Shown: positions 54,396 through 63,560, counted from the stretch's first letter. The stretch: DNA of 64,000 nt from Bacteroides sedimenti (GCF_040365225.1 NZ_AP028055.1:1054001-1118000); one strand, 5' to 3'. The notes: generated by a model not told the origin, from the letters alone. Numbers and translations are program-made.

Positions 54396-55803
54396 AACAA
54401 TCAAAATAAAGCTATTGCTATTCTGCCTACTACCAGGTATGATAGCTGCTCAATCATCTTTCAAATCATTTACGGAATTTGGAACTACCGTTCATTCAGG
54501 TGACCATACTCCCTTATGGCAAGTTAGTAATCAGCACGGTCTTTCTTCACTAAATAACAATGCGTATTTAAGAGGTGGTACATTCTACAAGGATAGTTGC
54601 AAAAACTGGAAGTATGCTGCCGGTATTGACTTGGCTGTTGCAACAGGTTTTACATCTAAATTCGTTGTACAACAGGCTTATGCCGATATCCATTATAAAT
54701 GGCTTGGTTTGTCTGTAGGGAGTAAAGAAATCAATTCTGAATTACTGAACCAGCAACTTAGCAGCGGAGGGTTAACCTGGAGCGGCAATGCTCGTCCTAT
54801 ACCTCAAGTAAAAGTTGGAATTCTAGAATATACAAAGTTAAACTCCTGGGCACAGGTTAAAGCTGAGTTCTCTTATGGTAGATGGACTGATAACAACTAT
54901 CAGAAAGGAAAGGTGGGAGAGGGATATTGGTATACAAAAGACATATTATATCACCACAAAAGTTTCTTTTTCAGATTAGGAAAACCTGCTTCTCATTGGC
55001 AATTTGATTTAGGAATGAGCTTGGATGCACAATTCGGGGGATATAAAAATGGAGGTATGGATGCCGGTGATTTAGGAAACAAATTAAAAGACTTTTGGGA
55101 GGTGTTTATCCCGCAAGGAGGAGGAGAGACAGGTCCGGAAGGACAAAAATATTTTCAAGGGAATTTAATGGGTAGCGAACATTTAAAGCTGACCTATAAA
55201 AAAGAAGGCAACTCCTTAAGTGTATATATGGAAAACTATTATGACGATTTCTCAGGAATGGGCAAACTGAACGGATTTGATGGCCTGTGGGGAATTGAGT
55301 ACAAAAGCAAAAATAGACAGGCAATAAATGGCTTGGTTTTAGAATATTATCAGACATCTAATCAGAGCGGTCCGCTGCATGGATTGGATAATTCCATTGT
55401 GCAGAAGACTGGTGGAGCCGACGATTATTACAATAACGATTGGTACCCCGGATGGGTACATTGGGGAATGACTATGGCCAATCCGCTCATTGCTTCACCT
55501 ATCTATAACAAGGATGGAGATATGACATTCAAATATAACCGCATAAAGGCTTGCCACATTGGATGGAGCGGAGATATTATGGAAGATTTGTCATACCGGG
55601 CAAAGATGTCATACAATAAAACTTGGGGAACACCCTTTAAACCGACTGTAGAAATTCTGGAGAATTTTTCGGCATTTGCAGAATTGAATTACCTCCCTCA
55701 CCAGTTGAAAGGGTGGAACTTCTCCCTTTCCGGAGCATTCGATACAGGAGATATTTACGGGGATAATCTGGGATTACAGCTTAAAGTAAGAAAACAATTT
55801 TAA
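54385..55803 (+). CDS. Wzi-family capsule assembly outer-membrane beta-barrel
   Basis: This protein of about 472 residues has a signal peptide ending near IAAQSS. The start is 54376 or, as I prefer, 54385 (MHIKTIKIK). The sequence alternates beta-strand patterns with FTEFGTTVHSGDHTPLWQVSNQ near the N-terminus and ends in an aromatic residue (LKVRKQF), fitting an outer-membrane barrel. Wzi proteins anchor or organise surface polysaccharide. It overlaps the sugar transferase gene by 11 nt. Confidence 0.85.
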   Translation: MHIKTIKIKLLLFCLLPGMIAAQSSFKSFTEFGTTVHSGDHTPLWQVSNQHGLSSLNNNAYLRGGTFYKDSCKNWKYAAGIDLAVATGFTSKFVVQQAYADIHYKWLGLSVGSKEINSELLNQQLSSGGLTWSGNARPIPQVKVGILEYTKLNSWAQVKAEFSYGRWTDNNYQKGKVGEGYWYTKDILYHHKSFFFRLGKPASHWQFDLGMSLDAQFGGYKNGGMDAGDLGNKLKDFWEVFIPQGGGETGPEGQKYFQGNLMGSEHLKLTYKKEGNSLSVYMENYYDDFSGMGKLNGFDGLWGIEYKSKNRQAINGLVLEYYQTSNQSGPLHGLDNSIVQKTGGADDYYNNDWYPGWVHWGMTMANPLIASPIYNKDGDMTFKYNRIKACHIGWSGDIMEDLSYRAKMSYNKTWGTPFKPTVEILENFSAFAELNYLPHQLKGWNFSLSGAFDTGDIYGDNLGLQLKVRKQF

Positions 55804-55808
55804 TAAAT

Positions 55809-56357
55809 ATGATTTATACACAAACAGAAATTGATGGGGTTTGGGTTATTGAACCAAATGTGTTTACCGATGATCGGGGATATTTTATGGAAGCCTTTAA
55901 AAAAGAGGAATTCGAAAAGAATATAGGGGAAATTAACTTTATACAAGATAATGAATCAAAATCCTGCTTTGGGGTACTTCGTGGTTTACACTATCAGAAA
56001 GGCGAATTTAGTCAGGCGAAACTTGTACGTGTAATAAAAGGTAAAGTACTTGATGTTGCAGTTGATTTACGCCAATCTTCACCTACTTTTGGCAAATATG
56101 TGAGTGTAGAACTCAGTGAGGATAACAAGCGGATGTTCTTTATCCCCAGAGGATTTGCACACGGATTTCTGGTGTTGAGCGAAGAAGCTATATTTACCTA
56201 TAAAGTTGATAATAGCTATGCTCCTCAAGCGGAAGCAACCATTAAATATAACGATAAAGATATAAATATTGAGTGGCCTATTGCAGAAGAACAGTTGGTT
56301 ATGTCGGTTAAAGACCGTCAGGCTGTTGCTCTAAAAGATGCCGAAACTTACCAATAA
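55809..56357 (+). CDS. rfbC: dTDP-4-dehydrorhamnose 3,5-epimerase
   Basis: This 182-residue cupin epimerase (RmlC) carries DDRGYFMEAFKKEEF, the catalytic His motif VLRGLHYQKG, VVDLRQSSPTFGKY in slightly altered form (VAVDLRQSSPTFGKYVSV) and IPRGFAHGFLVLSE. It acts in dTDP-L-rhamnose synthesis. The other rhamnose genes (rfbA, rfbB, rfbD) are not in the window, so they must lie elsewhere or the enzyme serves another dTDP-sugar. Confidence 0.94.
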   Translation: MIYTQTEIDGVWVIEPNVFTDDRGYFMEAFKKEEFEKNIGEINFIQDNESKSCFGVLRGLHYQKGEFSQAKLVRVIKGKVLDVAVDLRQSSPTFGKYVSVELSEDNKRMFFIPRGFAHGFLVLSEEAIFTYKVDNSYAPQAEATIKYNDKDINIEWPIAEEQLVMSVKDRQAVALKDAETYQ

Positions 56358-56369
56358 TAAGATACGATT

Positions 56370-57683
56370 ATGAAAATTGCGATTGTAGGAACCGGATATG
56401 TTGGATTGGTAACCGGAACATGTTTTGCAGAAATTGGAGTTGATGTTACCTGTGTGGATGTTGACCAGAAGAAAATAGAAAATCTGAAAAATGGCATAAT
56501 TCCTATATACGAGCCTGGTTTAGAAGAGATGGTTGTTCGTAACGTAAAAGAAAACCGTCTAAGCTTTACAACATCATTGGAAAGTTGCCTTGACGACGTA
56601 GAGGTTATATTCAGTGCAGTGGGAACTCCGCCTGATGAAGACGGTAGCGCCGATCTGCGCTACGTGCTTGAGGTGGCAAGAACCATCGGCAAGAATATGA
56701 ATAAATATGTACTGGTGGTTACCAAAAGTACCGTTCCTGTAGGCACCGCAAAAAAAGTACGTGATGCAATTCAGGCAGAACTTGATAAGAGAGGAGTCCA
56801 AATAGAATTTGACGTTGCTTCTAATCCCGAGTTCCTGAAAGAAGGAAACGCAATCAGCGACTTTATGAGTCCTGATAGAGTTGTGGTTGGGGTAGAGTCT
56901 CAAAGAGCACAAGATGTGATGACAAAACTATATAAGCCATTCTTATTGAATAACTTCCGGGTTATTTTCATGGATATTCCATCTGCAGAGATGACAAAAT
57001 ATGCAGCAAATTCAATGTTGGCAACCCGCATCAGCTTCATGAACGATATTGCAAATCTCTGCGAATTGGTGGGAGCAAATGTAAACATGGTTCGTAGTGG
57101 AATAGGTTCAGATACTCGCATCGGTCGTAAATTCCTTTATCCTGGTTGTGGTTACGGAGGCTCCTGTTTCCCTAAAGATATAAAAGCATTGATAAAAACC
57201 GCTGAACAACATGGATACTCAATGCGAGTGTTGAAAGCTGTTGAAGAAGTTAACGAATTACAGAAAAGTATTCTTTTTAACAAATTAAATAACTATTTTA
57301 AAGGAGAATTAGAAGGAAAAACTATAGCTTTGTGGGGATTGGCATTTAAACCGGAAACGGATGATATGCGCGAAGCGCCTTCTTTAGTTCTGATTGACCT
57401 GTTGCTGAAAGCCGGCTGCAAAGTTCGTGTATACGATCCTGCCGCCATGGAAGAGACCAGGAGAAGAATAGGAGATAGTGTTTATTATGCACAAGATATG
57501 TACGATGCATTGTTAGATGCAGATGCTATGTTGCTGGTTACTGAATGGAAACAGTTCCGCTTGCCTACCTGGGGAGTAATTTTAAAAACAATGCGCACCC
57601 CGGTGGTAATCGACGGAAGAAATATATATGATAAAAATGACCTGGAAGCATTGGGAATTGCCTATTATTGCATCGGGAAATAG
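56370..57683 (+). CDS. ugd: UDP-glucose 6-dehydrogenase
   Basis: This 437-residue NAD-dependent enzyme oxidises UDP-glucose to UDP-glucuronate. The NAD motif is VGTGYVGLVTGTCFAE at the N-terminus, followed by VTKSTVPVGTA and NPEFLKEGNAI. The catalytic cysteine is in GCGYGGSCFPKD, and the C-terminal domain has LWGLAFKPETDDMREAPS. It should supply uronic acid for the exopolysaccharide. The GDP-mannose dehydrogenase family is related, but this length and motif set fit Ugd. Confidence 0.94.
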   Translation: MKIAIVGTGYVGLVTGTCFAEIGVDVTCVDVDQKKIENLKNGIIPIYEPGLEEMVVRNVKENRLSFTTSLESCLDDVEVIFSAVGTPPDEDGSADLRYVLEVARTIGKNMNKYVLVVTKSTVPVGTAKKVRDAIQAELDKRGVQIEFDVASNPEFLKEGNAISDFMSPDRVVVGVESQRAQDVMTKLYKPFLLNNFRVIFMDIPSAEMTKYAANSMLATRISFMNDIANLCELVGANVNMVRSGIGSDTRIGRKFLYPGCGYGGSCFPKDIKALIKTAEQHGYSMRVLKAVEEVNELQKSILFNKLNNYFKGELEGKTIALWGLAFKPETDDMREAPSLVLIDLLLKAGCKVRVYDPAAMEETRRRIGDSVYYAQDMYDALLDADAMLLVTEWKQFRLPTWGVILKTMRTPVVIDGRNIYDKNDLEALGIAYYCIGK

Positions 57684-57704
57684 TATTAACTAAAACTGAA
57701 TTTA

Positions 57705-58505
57705 ATGAAGAAATACGCCGTATTTTTACTCCTTCTTCTGGGACTTGTTGCATGCAATAAAGGTCAGAAAGCGGCTTTAAATGATGGCCAGGAGGATTTG
57801 AAAGCAAAAAAAATGCTTCAAGGTATATGGCTGGATGATGAGAGCGATGAAATTCTTTTCAAGGTGCAAGGTGATACAATTTATTACCCAGATGCAGAAA
57901 ATGCATCGGTCTATTTTAAAATCAAGAAAGATACTTTCTACACCTATGGGAATGAAGTAATGCGCTATAAAATAGATAAACAAGCTGAACACTTGTTCTG
58001 GTTTCACTCACTCTCGGACAATATTGTCAAGCTGCATAAGTCTGAAGATCCAAGCGACTCTCTTCGCATAATGGGCAGAAGAAGTACAGAGGTGATCCCT
58101 ACTTATACAGAAGTTACAAAACGAGACTCTGTTGTAATGTACGAAGGCAAGCGTTACCGTGCTTATGTATACGTAAATCCTTCAAAAATTAAAGTGGTGA
58201 AAACCTCTTATACCGACGATGGAATGAGCATAGATAATGTTTATTACGACAATGTGATGCACATTTGTGTGTACGAGGGTAAGAAAATGATTTATGGTCA
58301 CGATATAACCAAGGACATGTTCTCGGATGTGATAAAGGAAGATTTTCTTAAAAATGCTATATTGGCTGATATGCGATTCTATGGGGTAAGTAAAGTTGGC
58401 TTCCGTTATCAGGCAACAGTCGGCATTCCGGAAAGCTCAGTCTGCAACCTGGTTAATCTGGTTGTGAGCTTTGATGGGAAACTCTCCATTAAGATTGCTC
58501 AATAA
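57705..58505 (+). CDS. DUF4738-like lipoprotein
   Basis: This 266-residue product has a lipoprotein signal (LLLLGLVACNKG) and no further membrane segments. The body is mixed alpha/beta with ILFKVQGDTIYYPDAEN and a YDNVMHICVYEGKKMIYGHD segment. I associate it with DUF4738, with moderate certainty. It is 21 nt after ugd, so it may be transcribed with the polysaccharide genes, but no role in them is known. Confidence 0.72.
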   Translation: MKKYAVFLLLLLGLVACNKGQKAALNDGQEDLKAKKMLQGIWLDDESDEILFKVQGDTIYYPDAENASVYFKIKKDTFYTYGNEVMRYKIDKQAEHLFWFHSLSDNIVKLHKSEDPSDSLRIMGRRSTEVIPTYTEVTKRDSVVMYEGKRYRAYVYVNPSKIKVVKTSYTDDGMSIDNVYYDNVMHICVYEGKKMIYGHDITKDMFSDVIKEDFLKNAILADMRFYGVSKVGFRYQATVGIPESSVCNLVNLVVSFDGKLSIKIAQ

Positions 58506-58529
58506 TTGGTTATACAATCAGGTTTTCCT

Positions 58530-58599
58530 GTACAAAACAATTCATTCTTCTGTACGAAAGAATGAATTGTTTTGTACAAAAGATTGTTTTCTTTTGTAC
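58530..58599. repeat. GTAC-punctuated repeat, type 2, copy 2 (22-bp period)
   Basis: GTAC occurs at 58530, 58552, 58574 and 58596, exactly 22 bp apart as in copy 1. A perfect 20-bp stem (58530-58549 with 58558-58577) has an 8-nt loop. The third interval forms a perfect 10-bp stem, GTACAAAAGA/TCTTTTGTAC, with loop TTGTTT, the exact reverse complement of the copy 1 loop. It lies between convergent gene ends. Confidence 0.88.
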
Positions 58600-58627
58600 A
58601 AGAGATTATAAATTCATCTCGATGTTT

Positions 58628-59380
58628 TTACTGCATACGGCGACGGAATTCCGCGCATACAACCGAAGTGGCAATAGCAACGTTCAGTGATTCGGAAGTT
58701 TGTCTGCTCTGCGGATAATTAGGAATATAAAGTCTTCGATTTATCAAATTCTCCACCTCTGCACTAATCCCTTTTCCCTCATTTCCCATAACGATCAATC
58801 CATTTTCTGAAAGGACTTCTGAGTAAATATTCGTTCCATTCAGGAATGTTCCGTATACAGGTATATTTTTTAGTTGACCAATTAGTTCTGTCAATGACCC
58901 ATAATGCAATTTTACGCGGGCTATTCCTCCCATAGTTGCCTGAACAGCCTTCGGATTATATACATCGGCCGTGTTGGGCGAACAGAATATATGTTCTATC
59001 CCAAACCAATCGGCCAACCGAATAATCGTACCCAAATTACCCGGATCCTGAACATCATCAAGAGCCAGACAGAGAGACTGTTGAATTACAGATATATCAG
59101 TTGGAGAATTATCTTGTTCGAAAATAGCCAACACACTTTGAGGAGTTTTCAAAAAACTGGCCTTTGATAACTCTTCCTGTGTAACAATACACTTTTCGTC
59201 AGCCTCTGCATGAGGGTGTTCTGTCCACCATTCCTGAGTAGCTGCTAAAAATTTGCATGGAAACACACCCAGTAAATCACCTACCAGCTTATGTCCTTCG
59301 GCCACAAAAACGTTTTCTTGTTTGCGGTTTTTTTTAAGTTCTAACGAATGAATGTATTTAATTTTATTCTTGCTAATCAT
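58628..59380 (-). CDS. TrmH/SpoU-family RNA 2'-O-methyltransferase
   Basis: This protein of about 250 residues starts at 59380 (MISKNKIKYIHSLELKK); the upstream ATG at 59416 overlaps a TAGCTTTG promoter box. An N-terminal substrate-binding segment (NVFVAEGHKLVGDLL) is followed by the SPOUT methyltransferase domain, with LALDDVQDPGNLGTIIRLADWFG, IVMGNEGKGIS and LYIPNYPQSRQTSESLNVAIA forming the knotted SAM site. It modifies rRNA or tRNA ribose; the target (RlmB-like or another) is not resolved. Confidence 0.9.
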   Translation of the reverse strand: MISKNKIKYIHSLELKKNRKQENVFVAEGHKLVGDLLGVFPCKFLAATQEWWTEHPHAEADEKCIVTQEELSKASFLKTPQSVLAIFEQDNSPTDISVIQQSLCLALDDVQDPGNLGTIIRLADWFGIEHIFCSPNTADVYNPKAVQATMGGIARVKLHYGSLTELIGQLKNIPVYGTFLNGTNIYSEVLSENGLIVMGNEGKGISAEVENLINRRLYIPNYPQSRQTSESLNVAIATSVVCAEFRRRMQ

Positions 59381-59413
59381 CAATTCAGCCTTTATAAATG
59401 AATTATTTTGAAG

Positions 59414-59421
59414 CAAAGCTA
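59414..59421 (-). promoter_or_regulatory. -7 box of the methyltransferase promoter
   Basis: TAGCTTTG on the minus strand fits TAnnTTTG and lies 33 nt before the start at 59380. It overlaps the alternative ATG at 59416. Confidence 0.5.
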
Positions 59422-59442
59422 AAAAGATATTTTTAATAAAGC

Positions 59443-59450
59443 TATATTTG
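59443..59450 (+). promoter_or_regulatory. -7 box of the tamL promoter
   Basis: TATATTTG, 32 nt before the TamL ATG, fits TAnnTTTG. It is separated from the opposing -7 box by only 21 bp, so the two polymerases would compete. Confidence 0.55.
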
Positions 59451-59482
59451 TAAGTCCAATATTTGAAGTTAGACGTATTTAT

Positions 59483-61804
59483 ATGAAAAGAAACTCCCGA
59501 ATTTATATATTTTCCTTCGGATTACTGGTGTTGGCTTCTTGCTCACTGACAAAATATGTGCCTGACGGCTCGTATCTGTTAGACGAAGTTAATGTTATTT
59601 CAAATCAAAAAGAGGTAAAAACCGGTTCCCTGAAAAGTTATGTCCGCCAGAATCCCAATTCTAAATGGTTTAGTCTGATAAAAATCCCTCTTTACACATA
59701 CAATCTTTCAGGCAGAGATACATCAAAATGGATCAATCGCATGTGGCGAAGACTGGGAGATGCACCGGTTATTTATGATGAATCACTCAATTTGCGATCT
59801 CAGCAAGAGTTGAAAAAAGCATTGAATAATATTGGATATATGGGAGCATCAGTAAAATCGGAGAAGAAAATCTCCAAGAAAAAGCTGAAACTGACCTATA
59901 TTGTTTCTCCCGGTAAGCCTTATATCGTAAGGAATCTTAAACTCGATATCAAAGACAGTAAGATTAATGCGATATTGAAAGAAGATTCTGCAGCTACAAA
60001 ACTAAGCAAAGGTATGATGTTTGATATCAATGTACTTGATGCCGAACGTCAGCGCATAGTAAATCTGCTTGCGAACAAGGGATATTACAAGTTTAACAAG
60101 GAATATATCACTTTTACTGCAGATACTGTACGCAATACTTATCAGGTGGATCTAACAATGCATCTGAATCTTTATCAGGCAACTCCACAAGATGAACCTA
60201 AAGAACATTGCCAGTATAAAATAAATAAAGTGAGTTTCATTACCGAATATGATGTTCTTCAGTCATCAGCATTAAGCAGCATTGAGATTAACGATTCAAT
60301 TCATTATAAAGGCTTCCCAATATATTATAAGGATAAACTATATCTCCGTCCTAAAATTCTGGCTGATAATAATTTCATTCAGCCCAACCATTTGTATAAT
60401 GAGCGCTCAGTGCAAAATACTTATTCTTCTTTTGGCCGTTTATCAGCTTTAAAATACACCAATATTCGTTTTTTTGATATTCAGCGTGCCGATAGCGGAT
60501 TGCTAAACTGCTATGTACTTTTAACCAAAAGCAAGCATAAATCGGTGGCTTTTGAGCTCGAAGGAACCAATACAGCCGGCGATTTGGGTGCAGCTGCATC
60601 AGTCTCGTTCCAACACAGAAATCTTTTTAAAGGTTCCGAGTCATTTATGATTAAGCTCAGAGGTGCATACGAAGCGATTTCGGGGTTACAGAATTACTAC
60701 GGAAACAACGATAACTATACGGAATACGGCATTGAATCAAGCATTAATTTTCCAAGGTTTATGTTTCCTTTTCTATCAGATGAATTTACAAGAAATATTC
60801 GTGCCACAACCGAGTTCGGATTAAAATACAGTTTCCAGTTACGGCCCGAATACTCACGTACCATTGCATCTACATCCTGGAGCTACAAATGGGCAAGACA
60901 GAAGCAGAAAGTGCAGCATCGCTTCGATTTGCTTGATATTAGTTATATCTATCTTCCTTGGATATCTACCCGATTTAAAGAAGATTACCTCAATAGTGCC
61001 AATTCGATATTTAAATATAACTACGACAATCATCTGATTGTGCGCAGCGGATACAATTACTATTTCAATAGCATTGGTGGAGTCATGCAAAATAACACAA
61101 CGGCTTCAAATTCATATTCCGTCCGGATTAACTTTGAATCTGCAGGAAACGTATTATATGGCATTTCGAAATTAATAAAGCAACAAAAAACAAGTAATGG
61201 CGATTACTCCATCCTTAATATTGCTTATGCGCAATACATTAAAGGAGATTTGGATTTTGCCAAGAACGTGGAAATCGATAAAAGAAATTCGCTTGCTTTC
61301 CACGCAGCAGTAGGTATAGCTTATCCTTATGGAAACAGCACTGTTCTTCCTCTCGAGAAAAGATATTTCTCAGGAGGAGCCAACAGCGTTCGTGGATGGG
61401 CAGTTAGAACACTTGGCCCGGGTAGTTATAAAGGTGTGGACAACAATATCGATTTTATGAATCAATCGGGCGACATCAAACTAGATCTCAGCATGGAATA
61501 TCGCAGTAAGTTGTTTTGGAAATTACAAGGAGCGGCTTTTGTTGATGCCGGAAACATCTGGACCATTAGAAATTACGAAACACAACCTGGTGGATCTTTC
61601 CGTCTGAATAGATTTTATAAAGAGATTGCAATGGCTTATGGACTAGGTCTCCGACTTGATTTCGATTATTTTGTACTGCGTTTTGATGGAGGTATGAAAG
61701 CATTGAATCCGGCATATTCAAGCGGAAAAGATCGGTATCCATTCTTGAATCCTAACTTTGGAAGAGACTTCACTTTCCACTTCGCAGTGGGATATCCGTT
61801 CTAA
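59483..61804 (+). CDS. TamL-like BamA/TamA-family outer-membrane lipoprotein
   Basis: This 773-residue protein opens with a lipoprotein signal (FGLLVLASCSLTKYVPDG), the mark of TamL, the Bacteroidota lipoprotein version of TamA. POTRA-like segments fill about 30-330 (DEVNVISNQKEV, PYIVRNLKLDIKDS, QYKINKVSFITEYDV). The C-terminal Omp85 barrel follows, with the conserved loop-6 motif SGGANSVRGW and an aromatic C-terminus (FHFAVGYPF). It is thought to work with TamB in outer-membrane protein or lipid delivery; tamB is not in this window. Confidence 0.9.
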   Translation: MKRNSRIYIFSFGLLVLASCSLTKYVPDGSYLLDEVNVISNQKEVKTGSLKSYVRQNPNSKWFSLIKIPLYTYNLSGRDTSKWINRMWRRLGDAPVIYDESLNLRSQQELKKALNNIGYMGASVKSEKKISKKKLKLTYIVSPGKPYIVRNLKLDIKDSKINAILKEDSAATKLSKGMMFDINVLDAERQRIVNLLANKGYYKFNKEYITFTADTVRNTYQVDLTMHLNLYQATPQDEPKEHCQYKINKVSFITEYDVLQSSALSSIEINDSIHYKGFPIYYKDKLYLRPKILADNNFIQPNHLYNERSVQNTYSSFGRLSALKYTNIRFFDIQRADSGLLNCYVLLTKSKHKSVAFELEGTNTAGDLGAAASVSFQHRNLFKGSESFMIKLRGAYEAISGLQNYYGNNDNYTEYGIESSINFPRFMFPFLSDEFTRNIRATTEFGLKYSFQLRPEYSRTIASTSWSYKWARQKQKVQHRFDLLDISYIYLPWISTRFKEDYLNSANSIFKYNYDNHLIVRSGYNYYFNSIGGVMQNNTTASNSYSVRINFESAGNVLYGISKLIKQQKTSNGDYSILNIAYAQYIKGDLDFAKNVEIDKRNSLAFHAAVGIAYPYGNSTVLPLEKRYFSGGANSVRGWAVRTLGPGSYKGVDNNIDFMNQSGDIKLDLSMEYRSKLFWKLQGAAFVDAGNIWTIRNYETQPGGSFRLNRFYKEIAMAYGLGLRLDFDYFVLRFDGGMKALNPAYSSGKDRYPFLNPNFGRDFTFHFAVGYPF

Positions 61805-62388
61805 TCCCTATGGGTTGTAATTACTCTGAAATAGGTTGTATCTGTAAATAACGAGAAAGGAATGCGTTTATCACTGTAATTTATAGGTATTTTGCAGTGA
61901 TATTTCAAGATATGAATAGGAAGCTCAGAACAATAGAATGCGGAACTATCAGCCAAATTAAATTGATAATCAAAGGGGATATTTTGGCCAACGTAATATC
62001 TGGCTGCTTTTGCAATCTGTAATCCTGCCGTGGCAGATCTACTTCTTACTATCATATAACATTGTCTGTCACAATCTGCCAGAAATCTATTAAGTGAGCA
62101 TATCTGAACCCCATCAGCATCAGATAACTCACGTGCAATGGAATGAATAACTTTCCATTCATTTTTTTCCGAAACAAGAATTCCACAATGCGAATAGGGA
62201 AGTGTATCTTTAAGCGAAGAAACTATCAGGTCACTTATTAAACCACGGCCTTTACGAAGTATGATATCTCCTTCACGAAATTGGCTACAATCTATTTTAC
62301 ACGAGGAGGAGTGATTGCAACTCGCCGCTAACAAAGAAAATCCTATAGATAATATCAGCCTTATTATTTGTGGAGATCTACAAGCCAT
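61801..62388 (-). CDS. YiiX/YebB-like permuted NlpC/P60 lipoprotein
   Basis: This 195-residue protein has a lipoprotein signal (SIGFSLLAASCNHSS). The catalytic pattern of the permuted papain-like fold is visible: FREGDIILRKGRG, His in LPYSHCGILV, and Cys in SAFYCSELPIHIL. The family includes cell-envelope hydrolases, possibly acting on peptidoglycan or acylated substrates. It overlaps the upstream lipoprotein gene by 25 nt and the stop of TamL by 4 nt on the other strand. Confidence 0.85.
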   Translation of the reverse strand: MACRSPQIIRLILSIGFSLLAASCNHSSSCKIDCSQFREGDIILRKGRGLISDLIVSSLKDTLPYSHCGILVSEKNEWKVIHSIARELSDADGVQICSLNRFLADCDRQCYMIVRSRSATAGLQIAKAARYYVGQNIPFDYQFNLADSSAFYCSELPIHILKYHCKIPINYSDKRIPFSLFTDTTYFRVITTHRD

Positions 62389-62783
62389 TTATCATTAATT
62401 TTCACTAAATCAACCTCATCCTCCTTCTCTTTTTCGATAGTGGACTTTCCTGTGAGTAGATTAAGCTGAATATAATTGGAAACTTTAAGTTTGACAGTTG
62501 CAGTCGAATCTCCTGGATTTATATTGCTTTCAACTACAGAAATTTCAGGATCCCCTGCCTCTTTCAATTTTATAAAATCGGTTTCTTTAATGTTTGAGGC
62601 GATAAAGTCCACAAGTTTCGTAGCTTCAGGTGTGCAATATTGCTTTGCTTCAGTCAGTTTTAAACTGTACATTGCTTTATAAAAGTTCAAAGCAGTCTGT
62701 GCAGCTTTATTTTGAGGGGTGTGATTGCATGAAATCATTATTAAAACAAAAAACAACAACAATATTTTATTAGGCATTTTCAT
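62364..62783 (-). CDS. DUF4878-like lipoprotein
   Basis: This 139-residue lipoprotein has the signal LLLFFVLIMISCNHTP. Residues ~30-139 form one small alpha+beta domain of the DUF4878/NTF2-like type (ALNFYKAMYSLKLTEAKQYCTPEAT ... VDLVKINDKWLVDL). Such domains occur in many envelope proteins of the phylum and no function is known. It is co-oriented and overlapping with the YiiX-like gene. Confidence 0.8.
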   Translation of the reverse strand: MKMPNKILLLFFVLIMISCNHTPQNKAAQTALNFYKAMYSLKLTEAKQYCTPEATKLVDFIASNIKETDFIKLKEAGDPEISVVESNINPGDSTATVKLKVSNYIQLNLLTGKSTIEKEKEDEVDLVKINDKWLVDLHK

Positions 62784-62877
62784 AGTAGAGTCATTTATTA
62801 ATTTCTTTTACTGTAAGAATCATACAAATCTATAAATATTATGTGAATAATAAAAATAACCAAACTGTTAATAAACA

Positions 62878-62911
62878 GAAAGATGGAACCGGCAAACCGA
62901 CTCCATCTTTC
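62878..62911 (-). terminator. Terminator of the DUF3332 gene
   Basis: GAAAGATGGA (62878-62887) pairs perfectly with TCCATCTTTC (62902-62911) around a 14-nt loop. It lies 18 nt beyond the DUF3332 stop; on the minus strand a moderately T-rich sequence follows. Confidence 0.65.
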
Positions 62912-62928
62912 ATTATATTTTTTATAGA

Positions 62929-63477
62929 TTATCTAGCAGCAAAAAAGGCATTATCCATAAGCGACTGACGTGCAGCAACTAATCCTTTAGCATCAAGTTT
63001 AACATCCATTGAGCCACCGTTCGGTAAGTAAAGCTGAGCAGTTCCGTCATTCTTCATTTTCATTAGCTCTGTGCTAACACCTTCAGAAACAACACTCCAT
63101 ACCTGAGATTCTTCATTGAATAGCAATTCCATGCTTTTTCCATCCTTAGAAATTGAATAGCCATTCTTCAATGTTTCTACCCTATAATCGCCATTCTTTC
63201 CTTTAATTTTCTTCACCTCGCCAACTTTAGCTACTGGATTAGAACCAGACCAAAATTCAATTGAGTTAATAACCAAAGCGTCCGCAAGATAACATACTCC
63301 ATATACCGGAACAATATTTAGGGCAAGAAATACAACCTCATTTGTAAATTTATCGCCCACATTCTGATTCCATGTAACAAGTTTATTGAATAGGGAAAAT
63401 GATCCAACGCATGAGCTAAACATAACGCTGCCGCTTAAAATCATTGCAATAGCCAGTGTCTTTTTACTTCTTTTCAT
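62929..63477 (-). CDS. DUF3332 lipoprotein-like protein
   Basis: This 182-residue protein has the N-terminal signal LAIAMILSGSVMFSSCVGSF, which carries a plausible lipobox. FNKLVTWNQNVGDKFTNEVV and a hydrophobic segment (FLALNIVPVYGVCYLADALV) follow, as in DUF3332 proteins. The C-terminal half is polar and beta-rich. The function is unknown; an envelope location is likely. A TATATTTG box lies 45 nt upstream. Confidence 0.83.
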   Translation of the reverse strand: MKRSKKTLAIAMILSGSVMFSSCVGSFSLFNKLVTWNQNVGDKFTNEVVFLALNIVPVYGVCYLADALVINSIEFWSGSNPVAKVGEVKKIKGKNGDYRVETLKNGYSISKDGKSMELLFNEESQVWSVVSEGVSTELMKMKNDGTAQLYLPNGGSMDVKLDAKGLVAARQSLMDNAFFAAR

Positions 63478-63521
63478 TGTTCTAATTTTATGTTTATACT
63501 TATTTTAAATTGAAAACAAGA

Positions 63522-63529
63522 CAAATATA
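63522..63529 (-). promoter_or_regulatory. -7 box of the DUF3332 gene
   Basis: TATATTTG on the minus strand fits TAnnTTTG; a CAA/TTG core lies about 22 bp further upstream. Confidence 0.5.
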
Positions 63530-63560
63530 TACTTTTTAGTTTAAAATTAATCAACTTGTC

